NCBI GenBank assembly: GCA_947579605.1
Contig: OX388306.1
Location: 5,022,001 to 5,086,000 of the forward strand
Source: Athripsodes cinereus
Taxonomy: Eukaryota; Arthropoda; Insecta; Trichoptera; Leptoceridae
Length of the DNA stretch: 64,000 bases
Direction: 5' to 3'
Part shown: one piece after another, positions 54,728 through 64,000 of the stretch
Layout of the letters: the number at the start of each line of letters is the position of its first letter
How positions within the stretch are numbered: the first letter of the stretch is position 1
Notes under the pieces: generated by a model
Database searches by the model: none
The model's input: only the letters and a program-made list of their open reading frames with translations
Told to the model about the DNA's origin: nothing
Position numbers and translations under genes: made by a program

Positions 54728-55410
54728 GTGACAGGAAAATTATTCGAATCACAATTATTCGAATGGACAATTCTTCGAAAAAACATTTGTACGAACTAAC
54801 TTTTTTCGAATGACAATTATTCGAATGGCAGTTATTCGAATCCACAATTATCAGAAAACACAATTGTTCGAATTTTTATACGTTATATTGATAACAACAA
54901 TTATCCGAAACACAATTCTTCGAGTTTTTATTATCAAGACAGATAATATTGCTCCTATTTTCGGCGAAAAGTGACGTACTTAGCGAAGTTATATTATATA
55001 ATTCGACTCAGTTTGCAATCGATTTATCTAAATAGTGTCAAACGTTTGGAAAAATAATTTAAATATATTAATAATTAGGTATGAACGCAATTGCCTCATT
55101 TTCTTAAGAAACTAAAATAACGTTAAAGTTGGATGAGGTATGGCTGGAGTTTTATATGAAACGTAATATAATTGCGTCAATATGACCTGCTTCTGAAGAT
55201 CAAAATAAAATGAATTTAGATTAATATAAAATAATTCGAATAATATTATTTTCTAACAAATGTAAGTCGAACAATTCACTTTCCATTAATTGTAATTCGA
55301 ATAATTGATAGTCGAACAAATGTTATTCGAAGATTTGTTAATTCGAATAATTATTTTTTCGTATAGTTGTGAATTCGAACAATTGTATTTCGAAGAATTT
55401 TCATGTAATC
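54728..55410. mobile_element. element with opposed arrays of a TTCGAA motif
   Basis: About eleven units of an ACAATTATTCGAATGG-type word fill 54728-54930; about ten units in the opposite sense (AATTCGAATAATTGATAGTC type) fill 55240-55405. The outermost ends are inverted repeats: CAGGAAAATTATTCGAA against TTCGAAGAATTTTCATG. The ~310 bp interior is AT-rich with no ORF. The layout fits a non-autonomous transposon with subterminal protein-binding arrays; the superfamily is unknown. Confidence 0.65.
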
Positions 55411-55524
55411 ATCTTAATTAATTTTAAACAAAATGAAAGTTGCCCAAAAATACAAGCATTCTGAGACAGATCGTAAAACGGCGCCAAAGAAACAAATCAA
55501 ACAATTTTCATCGTCGTCATGCCT

Positions 55525-55590
55525 TATCTCTGAATTGTAGATGTTAATTGTTTTATACATGATATATTTTACGAACACCTGCCTTTCACT
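55525..55590 (-). repeat. TAG element, 5' fragment
   Basis: TGCCTTATCTCTGAATTGTA, GATGTTAATTGTTTTA and TACGAACACCTGCCTTTCAC match the family's minus strand. Confidence 0.5.
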
Positions 55591-55735
55591 GTGTCGGTGA
55601 TTAGGTAAGTAGTAGAATTAGATAGCGAAATTAAAAAAACAAATGTTTTCATCTATGTACTATAATTATGATTTATTGTTGAGAGAGACGTCTTTTGTCT
55701 TGTTAGGACATTTTCAATCTTGGAAGATCTTTTCT
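55588..55735. repeat. fold-G, one-armed copy
   Basis: CACTGTGTCGGTGATTAGGT, AGTAGTAGAATTAGATAGCG, then AACAAATGTTTTCATCTA, GAGAGAGACGTCTTTTGTCT and TTCAATCTTGGAAGATC. It has the asymmetric end plus one arm; the mirror arm is missing. Confidence 0.65.
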
Positions 55736-55904
55736 TTACCGAAAATTTGGTTAAACAGGCCAATATAACGTTTTGCTATTACGTAATTCTAATGTTTGTA
55801 CATTAACAGAGTGAAAATTCATGATTACAAATATCAATATTAAGGCTTAGGTATCCTCTATCCTCCTATTAGCTATACCTTTTCTAGTTAATTTCAATGT
55901 GTTT

Positions 55905-56095
55905 CAAAGATCAAAATACGTATAACTGTCATGCAATGTTAGTAAAAAAAATATATAATATAGATCAATCTTTTATCTCGAGTTTAAGTTGTCGACTTCA
56001 ATAAAAAATGGTACCAGTTTTCCAGAAAAAAAATCCTAAAAAAATCAAAATTAAAACTTGTACGAATCGCATCTCAAGTTCCCTTTATTGCACTT
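55905..56095. repeat. diverged third copy of unit B
   Basis: AAATACGTATAACTGTCATG, AATATAGATCAATCTTTTAT and GCATCTCAAGTTCCCTTTAT follow the same order as 59890-60040 and 62525-62700, with extra sequence. It shows the natural continuation (CTCAAGTTC) past the end of B. Confidence 0.6.
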
Positions 56096-56279
56096 TTTTT
56101 TTATTTTTTTGACTTATGGCATATATAAAAATCTACATTCTAAGTTGTTGACTTTCTTTAATATGCGTTATTTTTTTTAATAAATTTCTAAAAACGTAAA
56201 ATTGCACAAAAAGTATTTTCCGCCTATCGAAATTTCCATACAAATTTAATACTTTCTGCCCTGCCCATAGGGTGTGTCT

Positions 56280-56409
56280 AAAAATGTTAGTATCGAGTGA
56301 AGTGTTGGTGAGGGTGGACGTATCGCTTTTTTCGTGGCTATATTTGTGAGTTATTATTATCAGTGTTTCAAATAATCGAGTAAGATTACAGTCAGCCGTT
56401 TTGTAATAG
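56280..56409 (+). other. possible 5' UTR exon of the Mutator-like gene
   Basis: Moderately GC-richer sequence (GAGTGAAGTGTTGGTGAGGG, ACAGTCAGCCGTTTTGTAAT) ends in AG|GTAAGTG, a strong splice donor at 56410. It lies 290 bp before the acceptor of the coding exon. It contains no ATG in a useful frame. The start is a guess. Confidence 0.3.
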
Positions 56410-56700
56410 GTAAGTGTCTAAATATTTTTTTGTCTCCATTAACTTTTACACTGATTCTTGTTAAATGACATTTTTTTCTATCAAGATTCATTTATTTCGC
56501 GATGGAATTATGATAATTACAATTTTTTGTGTTCATTTACTACGCATAATATTTTCAAATTATTTTGATTACCTACAATATTATTTTGATTACCTCCGTA
56601 TTACGAGATTAAATTCAATAAAAAAATCTTAATTCAAAAAATATAATATTTTTAAATTTGACGCGATGTATTTGAAATACTTAACGTTTTTTTTTTACAG

Positions 56701-56810
56701 ATTTTATAAAGATTCAGTATGGGAAATTCGAAAAAATATTCCGGAAGACGAAGTACTATAAGGAGAAATCAAGGGAAACATATGCAATATATGCATCTAC
56801 AAAAAAAATT
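56701..56810 (+). pseudogene. Mutator-like transposase gene, N-terminal exon
   Basis: It is bounded by a textbook acceptor (TTTTTTTTTTTACAG, ending 56700) and donor (TT|GTAAGT at 56811). An ATG at 56719 opens MGNSKKYSGRRSTIRRNQGK and HMQYMHLQKK. Metazoan Mutator-like transposase proteins commonly begin with a short Met-Gly plus basic, Arg/Lys-rich stretch of this kind. The exon ends two bases into a codon. A decayed duplicate of its coding part lies at 57850-57903. Whether it is still transcribed cannot be seen; I call it part of a broken gene because the downstream exon is truncated. Confidence 0.5.
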
Positions 56811-57109
56811 GTAAGTAGCTACTTTTTTCAATTTTTACCAAGGGTCTATGATTTGTGCTTATGGCTTTACTAGCCTGATCTATCTGTAGATACTATCATT
56901 TTTTTTTCTCTGGTAACAGGTAGGTACATTCAGTCAATATATTTTTTATTCAAGAATGTTTTGGGATAGATATTATTTCCAACTGTGTGTAATTATAAAC
57001 AAGCAGGTTATCCGCCTTTTGTTTTGTGAATATCTGCCTTTTACAAAACGATCAAAAACCTACATAAAATAGGTTTATAATAGGTTAATAGTGGGAGAAC
57101 AATTTATTA

Positions 57110-57312
57110 AAAGTACTTCTATACCATCATTGCATATCCCATAATTGGGAAGCCATTGGAGTAAATGTATGTAAAAAACATGCTGATGGTCCTCTCCGTA
57201 GCAACAAAAAATAAGACATTCAGGATGGGTGGCATGCCTCAGCACTGAATTGTAGGTGTAGGTTATAAGTGAGCTTTTACGAACACCCGTCTGTTACATG
57301 GTACTGTTCTTA
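57110..57312 (-). mobile_element. TAG element
   Basis: CTTCTATACCATCATTGCAT, ATCCCATAATTGGGAAGCCA, AGACATTCAGGATGGGTGGC and ACGAACACCCGTCTGTTACA. Confidence 0.7.
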
Positions 57313-57849
57313 GTATATTAGTAGGTAGGTATGTAATAATAAAATAATTAATTTGAGGCTTGCAGTTGATTCTTAGAATTGTGTGGGATATTTTCTATTA
57401 GCACGCCGAAATAACAATAAATAGCGGCTAGTGCAATCGATTGCTGTCTATAGAATTTTTACTACTAAAATTGATGAGTAATACTATAAATATTGAATGC
57501 CTACTCTCAATAAAACGTCGTTATATATTTAAAATGATGTATGTGCTTTTTTTTATTTAGGCATACTCTTACAAAACTGTTCATTAGTGCATGGCAATAA
57601 AAAGTTCAGTTGTTGTATGAACTTTTCATTGCTATGTAATATTATGATCATGTTATAAGTAAACGGCGCTTTACAAATTGTCCATATATATATATTGCAT
57701 TATTATGATTTGTTATCATTCTGACGACAATTTTTAATTGATACTAGGTATGTAGTTTTAAAATGAACGTGGATGTTGATCCGAAATAATGTAAAGCGCC
57801 CTTGAAGTGATATAATCACAGTACGGCGTTGTATAAATTGTCATAATAT

Positions 57850-57903
57850 TCAGAAAGACGAAGCAATATAAGAAGAAATCAAGGGAAACATATGATTCTA
57901 CAA
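57850..57903 (+). repeat. duplicate of the Mutator-like N-terminal exon
   Basis: ATATTCAGAAAGACGAAGCA, ATATAAGAAGAAATCAAGGG and AAACATATGA repeat 56738-56784 with a few changes. It has no ATG and no splice donor. Confidence 0.6.
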
Positions 57904-58343
57904 ATATATATATATTGATCGATAATCCCCGATTAATTATTCTTAAAATATTAAATATTATTATTTGATAATAAGAATCACATTAACATACAGTCAAAAT
58001 AAGCAGTTTATTATAGAAATGTCAAAATATTTGTAAATATTCACATACGTCATTTTAAATATGCAACGACGTTAATCTGTTTAGAAATCATAATCACTTA
58101 CTACTGAGAACATAAACAATAGTACCTATGTCCACATAGCTGTGTTACTACTTGAATGATTTACCTGTAATACAATACATGAATGCGAAAAGGTTATCTG
58201 TAATTTTACTTACCTATTTACCTAGTATATACTTGATACATTTCTTCAACAAAACAACTTCTTTAGTGAACTATGTACATCACTCGAAATCAACGACCTC
58301 TATTGCAGATTCGAAAATCAATGGAAAAATTAGTACCTACTTT

Positions 58344-58630
58344 ACTATACCCTCGCACCGTATCCCGAAAAGGATAGGCAGAGGATGGAACGCCACACCG
58401 CTCTACTCTTACAAACTTCTTTCGCTTCTTCCACATACATACAATTTCTCATACATGCACGTCAATTTCTTTGACTCAACACGCGGCCATCCTTGAGATT
58501 TTGATACACGTGATCAAGTCACGAAGTTCTCGGATATCCGCGTTTTTTCGCACCTCAGATAGATTCATCATCTTCATTACCTTTTCATCATCCATTCGCT
58601 TTATTGATACTCGTAGATATCATTTCAATT
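58344..58630 (-). pseudogene. RTE-T LINE C-terminal fragment
   Basis: ACTATACCCTCGCACCGTAT, ATAGGCAGAGGATGGAACGC, TTTCGCTTCTTCCACATACA and GACTCAACACGCGGCCATCC are the complement of 36680-36955. The coding frame is broken. Confidence 0.7.
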
Positions 58631-58824
58631 TCACAAACAAAAATCTTACAAAATTTTTATTATTTCTATTAGAAGTATATACTTGTTTTGAGTAGTAGAC
58701 CGCTAAACTGATTCAAAATGTGATATATCTTGGAATATTAGAATTTCGAGTTGATGGAACTGGAGCATTGAAATACCTAAATGGAATCATTTGAAGTGTG
58801 TTCTGAATAGTGTTAGTTGGAAGA

Positions 58825-58940
58825 TATCGCGTCCCTGCGATAAACTCGCCCATTGTGCAAAATTATTCGTTTATACCATGTATCTTCATCATTTGTATCC
58901 ATATATTTTGTACAATAAAGTTTATTATTATTAATAGTAG
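58825..58940 (+). repeat. L-ATT LINE 3' end, plus strand
   Basis: CCCTGCGATAAACTCGCCCA, TTGTGCAAAATTATTCGTTT, ATTTTGTACAATAAAGTTTA and TTATTATTAATAG. It ends 30 bp before the Mutator-like acceptor. Confidence 0.65.
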
Positions 58941-58971
58941 ATATTTATATAGCACATAATTGTATTTTCAG

Positions 58972-59187
58972 GACCATCAACGGGGATGGAGTCTGCAATA
59001 TTAGTGGAAGGATTTCAGAAAAGTATCGAAATGCACAAACTTATTTATGGGAAAATAATATCAGACGGAGATTCTAACACCTACGCAAAACTTTTGCAAA
59101 TTAGACCATACAAGAACATGACTATCGAAAAAATTGAGTGTAGAAATCATTCTCCTATTTGTTTACTTATAATTTTTTTTCTGTAAC
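58972..59187 (+). pseudogene. Mutator-like transposase gene, catalytic-region exon (truncated)
   Basis: After the acceptor TGTATTTTCAG (ends 58971) the frame reads PSTGMESAILVEGFQKSIEM, KLIYGKIISDGDSNTYAKLL and NMTIEKIECRNH, then loses family likeness and stops at 59185-59187. STGMES...VEGF, GDGDS-like SDGDS and the KIEC-x-NH motif are typical of the Mutator-like (MULE-type) transposase domain of insects and other animals; the Asp of DGDS is expected to be catalytic. The rest of the domain, including the later acidic residue, is absent. No clear donor follows NH. It is either a dead transposon copy or a fragment of a domesticated gene. Confidence 0.7.
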
Positions 59188-59250
59188 GTACCTACTTATT
59201 GACATAGACAATAAAACTCACTGTATAAAAATGAAATATTATGTTTTCTT

Positions 59251-59731
59251 TGTATGCCCAATAACAGTCATTCACTGACATCCATAATATGCGCAATATT
59301 AGCATATACCTACCTGCTTTCATTGATTCATTCAATTTTATTTATTTACTATAATACATTTAGGTAACTCATTATTTTGTAAACTATTGTGTACAGGTTC
59401 TACTTAGTGTTTCATTTATACATTGATGCATTTATGTATCAATCTAGGTACAGTAATTTTATATAAATACTACTATGGATATAATACCTACTTGGAAATG
59501 TGGAACGAATGAATAAGGAAAGGATGAAAAAGAGGATATATTATGTACTTGTCTGTACATATATATGTAACACCCAGACCCAAAACACTTTGAAAAAGGT
59601 CATTCTTCATTCTGCTCTGGGCGGGAATTGAACCCGGTACCTCGTGACTCAAAGGCAAGAGTGTTACCTCCGCTTCACGCCGGCCGCTATTTTTCTCAGC
59701 CTATCCCACATGGGACACGGCGTGAGGGTAT
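59251..59731. repeat. unit A, first copy
   Basis: TGTATGCCCAATAACAGTCA to CACATGGGACACGGCGTG. It contains an RTE-T relict (TGGAAATGTGGAACGAATGA, GAAAAAGAGGATATATT) interrupted by a minus SINE2. Nearly identical to 60042-60514. Confidence 0.9.
59570..59690 (-). mobile_element. SINE2 within unit A
   Basis: The minus strand has GGCCGGCGTGAAGCGGAGGT (A-box region), ACTCTTGCCTTTGAGTCACG, GGGTTCAATTCCCGCCCAGA (B-box) and AGAATGAAGAATGACC. It lies inside RTE-T sequence. Confidence 0.8.
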
Positions 59732-59740
59732 AATATAGTT

Positions 59741-60041
59741 TCTCCTATTTTTACTAAACCATCACAGTCTATCCCACAAGTGGGATAGTATAATGATATA
59801 CATATTTATATAACCCGTGGAATCTCCGGTAGAGAATAAATCTGTCAATCTTCTATCCATTAATTTTCAGGCTTGTTATGCGTTTTTCAGCTACTGAAAT
59901 ACGCATAACTTTCATGCAATGTTCATGAAAAAAAAACATAATATAGATCGATTTTTTATCTAGACACCTACTTCTAGACATTTTTTAAAAATATTGCCAG
60001 TTTTTTAGAAAAAAAAACAGAAAATAAGCTTAGTTATCACT
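59741..60041. repeat. unit B, first copy
   Basis: GTTTCTCCTATTTTTACTAA, CCATCACAGTCTATCCCACA (TAG-family end), CCCGTGGAATCTCCGGTAGA, GCTACTGAAATACGCATAAC and TAAGCTTAGTTATCACTTGT. It runs straight into the second unit A. Confidence 0.9.
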
Positions 60042-60514
60042 TGTATGCCCAATAACAGTCATTCACTGACATCCATAATATGCGCAATATTAGCATATAC
60101 CTACCTGCTTTCATTGATTCATTCAATTTTATTTATTTACTATAATACATTTAGGTAACTCATTATTTTGTAAACTATTGTGTACAGGTTCTACTTAGTG
60201 TTTCATTTATACATTGATGCATTTATGTATCAATCTAGGTACAGTAATTTTATATAAATACTACTATGGATATAATACCTACTTGGAAATGTGGAACGAA
60301 TGAATAAGGAAAGGATGAAAAAGAGGATATATTATGTACTTGTCTGTACATATATTATGTAACACCCAGACCCAAAACACTTTGAAAAAGGTCATTCTTC
60401 ATTCTGCTCTGGGCGGGAATTGAACCCGGTACCTCGTGACTCAAAGGCAAGAGTGTTACCTCCGCTTCACGCCGGCCGCTATTTTTTCTCAGCCTATCCC
60501 ACATGGGACACGGC
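60042..60514. repeat. unit A, second copy, with SINE2 (60358-60483)
   Basis: It starts exactly 791 bp after the first copy and differs by a handful of bases. It contains the same minus-strand SINE2, so the SINE inserted before the duplication. It diverges after CACGGCGTG at about 60514. Confidence 0.9.
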
Positions 60515-61437
60515 GTGTATATTATTATCTACATAATTATTATGAATAGGTAATACACAAAAATAAAGAAGAGCTCTAATGGGTTATAAACAAATGCTCG
60601 ACATAAAGACTGCAAAATAAAGATTGCCCTAAAAGCAGGTATAAAAAATCTTAACGTTTTCAAAATAAATATTGCTCTTCAAGTTATTACATACTGCCTG
60701 TATAAGGGTATACCCGGCTTACTACGGGAAATGAATACCAAATTGGCGAATAAACACTTAACGGTAGTTTTAGTATTTTGTCTCTAAAACCAGCAACACT
60801 TTTATGGAAATATTATCATGATTACGTTTATAACAATGTTGTTTACCATTTATTATTACATAATATTCTAATAATATACCCTTATATATTGGTCCGTAAA
60901 AAAATATGTACCTATAACGTTTTTAGCCTAAAAAATACCCAGCAGATAAAACTAAACATTATTTTTCCTCAGTCTTATCATATTATTTTTTCTATTGAGG
61001 ACATACAAACATACATCCATAATGACATAAACTAACAGACTAAAATATTTATTCAGTGATTTTTCACTTTACAAAATAATATTATCTACTATGTAGAAGA
61101 TACTACCACCACTATGCTCTACCATCATTATAGGTAGGTACCTACTTCATCTCTCACAATAGCCAGCAGTCATAAAATAGAAGAACAATTATATTTTTAT
61201 ATCTGCGAGCAGATTAGGGCAAATATTTCACACGTTATGATTTATAGCCCTAAACAATGCAACTACTACAAGTGGGGTAACTAGCGTAGAACGTAGCGTA
61301 ACTTCTACCAGTAACACGTAATAAACAACCAAGTTGTTCTCTGCGTGCTTATAAAAGTTAGATTTGAATAGGTAAACTATTCATTTCAAGGAAACTAAAC
61401 CCGATCACAAAACGTTTCTTACTTACCTACTAAAGGA
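60515..61437. other. AT-rich stretch
   Basis: Isolated TAG-family scraps (CTACAAGTGGGGTAACTAGC at about 61265). No gene. Confidence 0.4.
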
Positions 61438-61692
61438 ACTACTACTACACCAGTAGCCAGTAGATTAATTGCATGTATAAACATGCAGGTTGTCTTCTCC
61501 GTAACAGTAAAAATAAGACATTTAGAATACACCGAGGAGTACCCAGTAATGAATAGATCTCCCACTCTTTTCTGTAAGTTACGAGTGTCGTGTAAAAGAC
61601 AGATGTTCGGAAAATGAAATAATTGCTTTTTCCAGAACACTCGATAACTTACAGAAAACAGAAATATTCTTTTACTGGAAACTCCACGGAAT
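61438..61692. mobile_element. TAG elements, rearranged, forming a hairpin
   Basis: Minus 3' part (ACTACTACTACACCAGTAGC to TAAGACATTTAGAA, to 61540) is followed by plus 5' part (ATCTCCCACTCTTTTCTGTA, 61555) and minus 5' part (CCAGAACACTCGATAACTTA to GGAAACTCCACGG, 61690). The last two pieces are inverted copies that could pair. Confidence 0.65.
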
Positions 61693-61824
61693 ACTATTTA
61701 AGTATTTCTAGTAATAAAAAATACCTTGTTCAAAATTGATTGTTATTTCCCGCTCCATTGTACCAATGTAAGCAAACGAAATGTAGTCATGGTTGAAGAG
61801 GGACGAAAGTGGAATAAATGCTAT

Positions 61825-62215
61825 GGAGATGAGATCGTTGAGGAGAATGGTTGGTAAAACGTTGCGTGATAGAATGAGGATATTAGAAGAATGAGTGGAT
61901 GCAAGAGGAGTATTGTGGATAGAATGCGTGTAAATAAACTGAGATGGTTTGGTCATGTGGAACGAATGGAAGAGGAAAGAATGACAAAGAGTATATACTT
62001 GTCTGAAAGAAGGGGTGTGAAGAATCACGGATGTCCGAGAACTACATGGCTTGACCATGAAGATCAAATTCTCAAGGACGGTCGTGTATTGAATGAGAGA
62101 AATCGACGTGCGTGCATGAGAAATTGTATGAATGTAGAAGAAAGAAGTATATAAGGACAGATCTATATGGCGTTCCGTTCTCTCTGCCTACCCCACTTGG
62201 AATGCGGCGTGAGAG
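61825..62215 (+). pseudogene. RTE-T LINE C-terminal end
   Basis: GATCGTTGAGGAGAATGGTT starts homology. The frame 61891-62151 reads MSGCKRSIVDRMRVNKLRWF, GHVERMEEERMTKSIYLSER, CPRTTWLDHEDQILKDGR. Against 36540-36935 it has a ~12 base deletion near 61876, a GRP to GCP change and a frame loss after VEER. It ends CTACCCCACTTGGAATGCGG, CGTGAG. Confidence 0.8.
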
Positions 62216-62366
62216 AATAGATAGAAATTGTACCAACATTAAATTCTATTTTGGTTTTTTATTATCATTCATTATTGTTCGAAAAGTTTCCCAATCGAAC
62301 AAATGAGTGATGAAAAGATGCTAAAAAAGGATATTCTGCTTACCCTACTTGGGATGCGGCGTATAG
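62216..62366. other. AT-rich spacer ending in an RTE-T scrap
   Basis: CTTACCCTACTTGGGATGCG then GCGTATAG (about 62339-62366) is an RTE-T 3' end fused directly to unit B. Confidence 0.5.
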
Positions 62367-62676
62367 TTTCTCCTATTTTTACTAAACCATCACAGTCTAT
62401 CCCACAAGTGGGATAGTATAATGATATACATATTTATATAACCCGTGGAATCTCCGGTAGAGAATAAATCTGTCAATCTTCTATCCATTAATTTTCAGGC
62501 TTGTTATGCGTCTTTCAGCTACTGAAATACGCATAACTTTCATGCAATGTTCATGAAAAAAAAAACATAATATAGATCGATTTTTTATCTAGACACCTAC
62601 TTCTAGACATTTTTAAAAATATTGCCAGTTTTTTAGAAAAAAAAAAACAGAAAATAAGCTTAGTTATCACTTGTAA
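62367..62676. repeat. unit B, second copy
   Basis: Nearly identical to 59741-60041 (poly(A) length differences and one TTTTT to TCTTT change). It continues into CGATCAAATCTCAAGTTCTC, the natural flank that the first copy lacks. Confidence 0.9.
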
Positions 62677-62775
62677 CGATCAAATCTCAAGTTCTCTTTA
62701 TCTATGTATTAGCTTAGTCGAGCGTTACATCCTTTCTGCACAGGACTTGAGGTGAGGGGTTAGACAGATATTTTA

Positions 62776-62995
62776 TCTTATCTATCTATACCCTCACGCC
62801 GTGTCTCAGGAGGGGTAGGCAGAGAGAACGGAACGCCATATAGATCTATCCTTACAAACTTCTTTCGCTTCCTCCTCATTCTCATACATGTTCGCCGATT
62901 TCTCTTACTCAACACGCGGCCGTCCTTTAGGATTTGATCCACGTGGTTCTTGGCCGTCCGCGCCTCCTCACACCTCATCTTGGCATCTTGGTTCT
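62776..62995 (-). pseudogene. RTE-T LINE C-terminal fragment
   Basis: CTATACCCTCACGCCGTGTC, GGGTAGGCAGAGAGAACGGA, CTTTCGCTTCCTCCTCATTC, ACTCAACACGCGGCCGTCCT and GATCCACGTGGTTCTTGGCC. The tail is (TATC)n on the left. The minus frame keeps NHVDQILKDGRVLSKRNRR. Confidence 0.75.
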
Positions 62996-63060
62996 CTGCC
63001 AAGATATTTTATACCCACTTTTTTCTGTAATTTTTTAGTCGAGCACGTTTTTATGTTTCT

Positions 63061-63235
63061 TTTTATGTACTCATTATTTTATAAAGTATTGTGTATAGGT
63101 ACTTAGTGTTACATTTATGCATTTATGTATCAACCTAGGTACAATAAGTATACACAATAATATCAACTTGGACATGTGCAACGAATGATTTAGGAAATGA
63201 TGACAAAGAGGATATACTTGTCTAACAGAAGGCAT
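63061..63235. repeat. unit A, diverged third copy
   Basis: ACTCATTATTTTATAAAGTA, TTGTGTATAGGTACTTAGTG, GCATTTATGTATCAACCTAG and GGACATGTGCAACGAATGAT parallel 59367-59510 and run into RTE-T sequence (GACAAAGAGGATATACTTGT). Confidence 0.7.
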
Positions 63236-63445
63236 CCCGGGAGGTCTCGGGTTCGATTCCCGGCCAGGGCAAAATGAAGAATGATCTTTTTTCAAATTGT
63301 CCTGGGTCTGGGTGTTACATGTGTATGTGTTCAGTGCATTGTATATATGTGTATCGTCGTGTTAGTACCCAAAATACAAGATTCTTATCCTAGTTTGGGA
63401 CTAGCTCGGTTTCTGTGAATTGTCTATACGAGTTGTGTTATAAAA
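63236..63445 (+). mobile_element. SINE2, plus strand
   Basis: GGAGGTCTCGGGTTCGATTC (B-box), CCGGCCAGGGCAAAATGAAG, GTCCTGGGTCTGGGTGTTAC, GTTAGTACCCAAAATACAAG, TTGGGACTAGCTCGGTTTCT and GTGAATTGTCTATACGAG. The A-box half of the head is missing. Confidence 0.75.
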
Positions 63446-63559
63446 AAAATGCACTAAGCACATTGAGTTGTATAACTGATATTTTTATGATACTGTTTTA
63501 TTCTGTAATATTGTAACCAAGTAATTTTTGTAATATTGAAGAATAAAAATAAGATTAAT

Positions 63560-63685
63560 AAAAATGTAACACCCAGAACACTTTGAAAAAGGTAATTCTT
63601 CATTTTGCTCTGGCCGGGAATCGAACAAGGGACCTCGTGACTCAAAGGCAAGAGCATTATCTCCGTGCCACGCCAGCCGCCAGAG
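63560..63685 (-). mobile_element. SINE2 head and body, minus strand
   Basis: AATGTAACACCCAGAACACT, TTGAAAAAGGTAATTCTTCA, CTCTGGCCGGGAATCGAACA, CTCAAAGGCAAGAGCATTAT and GTGCCACGCCAGCCGCC. Confidence 0.75.
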
Positions 63686-64000
63686 AGATTATAATGTTGG
63701 TGTCTTTATACAGTATTTTGAAGTACAGCCATTCGATAATAGCATTGTTGTATATATCTATTGTTATTACCTGCTGACTCGGTTGTAAATAGTGCGGTAT
63801 GTGAAGAGTGTGGTATGGTGCAAGCGAGATAGAAGCAAATGTATTCATAATAATCATAATATACGAACTACGTAGTATTCTTACTGAATTCTTATAAGAA
63901 ATTAATTCGAAAGATTTTAATTCGTATCTAGGAAACAACAGCGGGGAAAGGGAAGATGCAGATCGCGCGGAGGGAGAAATCTACCGTAGAACGCATTTTC
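63686..64000. other. unassigned sequence at the window edge
   Basis: Moderately GC-rich at the very end (GGAAAGGGAAGATGCAGATC, GCGCGGAGGGAGAAATCTAC), possibly the start of another unit that is cut off. Confidence 0.3.

Larger units (their letters stand above)
56811..58971 (+). other. intron-like interval full of repeats
   Basis: It holds a minus TAG element (57110-57312), a copy of the N-terminal exon (57850-57903), an RTE-T end (58344-58630) and an L-ATT tail (58825-58940). Exon phases (two bases at the donor, two bases after the acceptor) do not join directly, so at least one coding exon of the family is missing or unrecognised. Confidence 0.45.

Overview
This is a eukaryotic nuclear window, visibly AT-rich, with almost no host coding sequence. 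It is dominated by retrotransposons, SINEs and inverted-repeat DNA elements. The LINE, SINE and Mutator-like protein families, the hAT-type terminal repeat and the frequent words built on GGTACC (such as TAGGTACCTAC) fit an insect, plausibly a hemipteran or lepidopteran. The sequence alone does not settle the order, and no rRNA, functional tRNA or conserved single-copy gene is present to place it.

Layout. 0-6 kb: a tRNA-derived SINE, then a nearly complete but broken LINE (LINE A, 1781-5127) with a second SINE inside its reverse transcriptase, then an unrecognised minus-strand coding remnant. 6-20 kb: small inverted-repeat elements (6371-6565, 12573-12777, 12908-13179, 16680-17790), LINE tails and many copies of a ~250 bp element ending in (TAG)n. 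20-28 kb: the youngest-looking element, LINE B (ORF 23504-26086, 860 codons without a break), flanked by RTE-like 3' fragments. 28-36 kb: five near-identical 110 bp tandem units and an AT-rich minisatellite. 36-46 kb: an RTE-like 3' end, a CR1-like remnant, an old repeat carrying a hAT-like element and a perfect 90-bp-arm palindrome, and an RTE fragment with a clean 11 bp target duplication. 46-56 kb: more repeats, a second copy of the old repeat that lacks the two insertions, a foldback element containing a SINE, and a 680 bp element whose ends are opposed arrays of a TTCGAA motif. 56-59.2 kb: a spliced-looking remnant of a Mutator-like transposase gene. 59-64 kb: a 791 bp tandem duplication, RTE tails and more SINEs.

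How the parts relate. The abundant (TAG)n-tailed short element has a 3' end resembling that of the (TATAG)n-tailed RTE-like LINE, which suggests a LINE/SINE partnership. Two tRNA-headed SINE families (SINE1 with a poly(A) tail, SINE2) have inserted into LINEs and foldback elements, so a relative order of insertion can be read. Only LINE B has a long uninterrupted ORF, and it lacks the start of its endonuclease. Every other coding piece is truncated, frameshifted or stopped.

Names such as LINE A/B, RTE-T, RTE-G, RTE-C, TAG element, SINE1-3, L-ATT, fold-G and units A/B are labels used only in this annotation.
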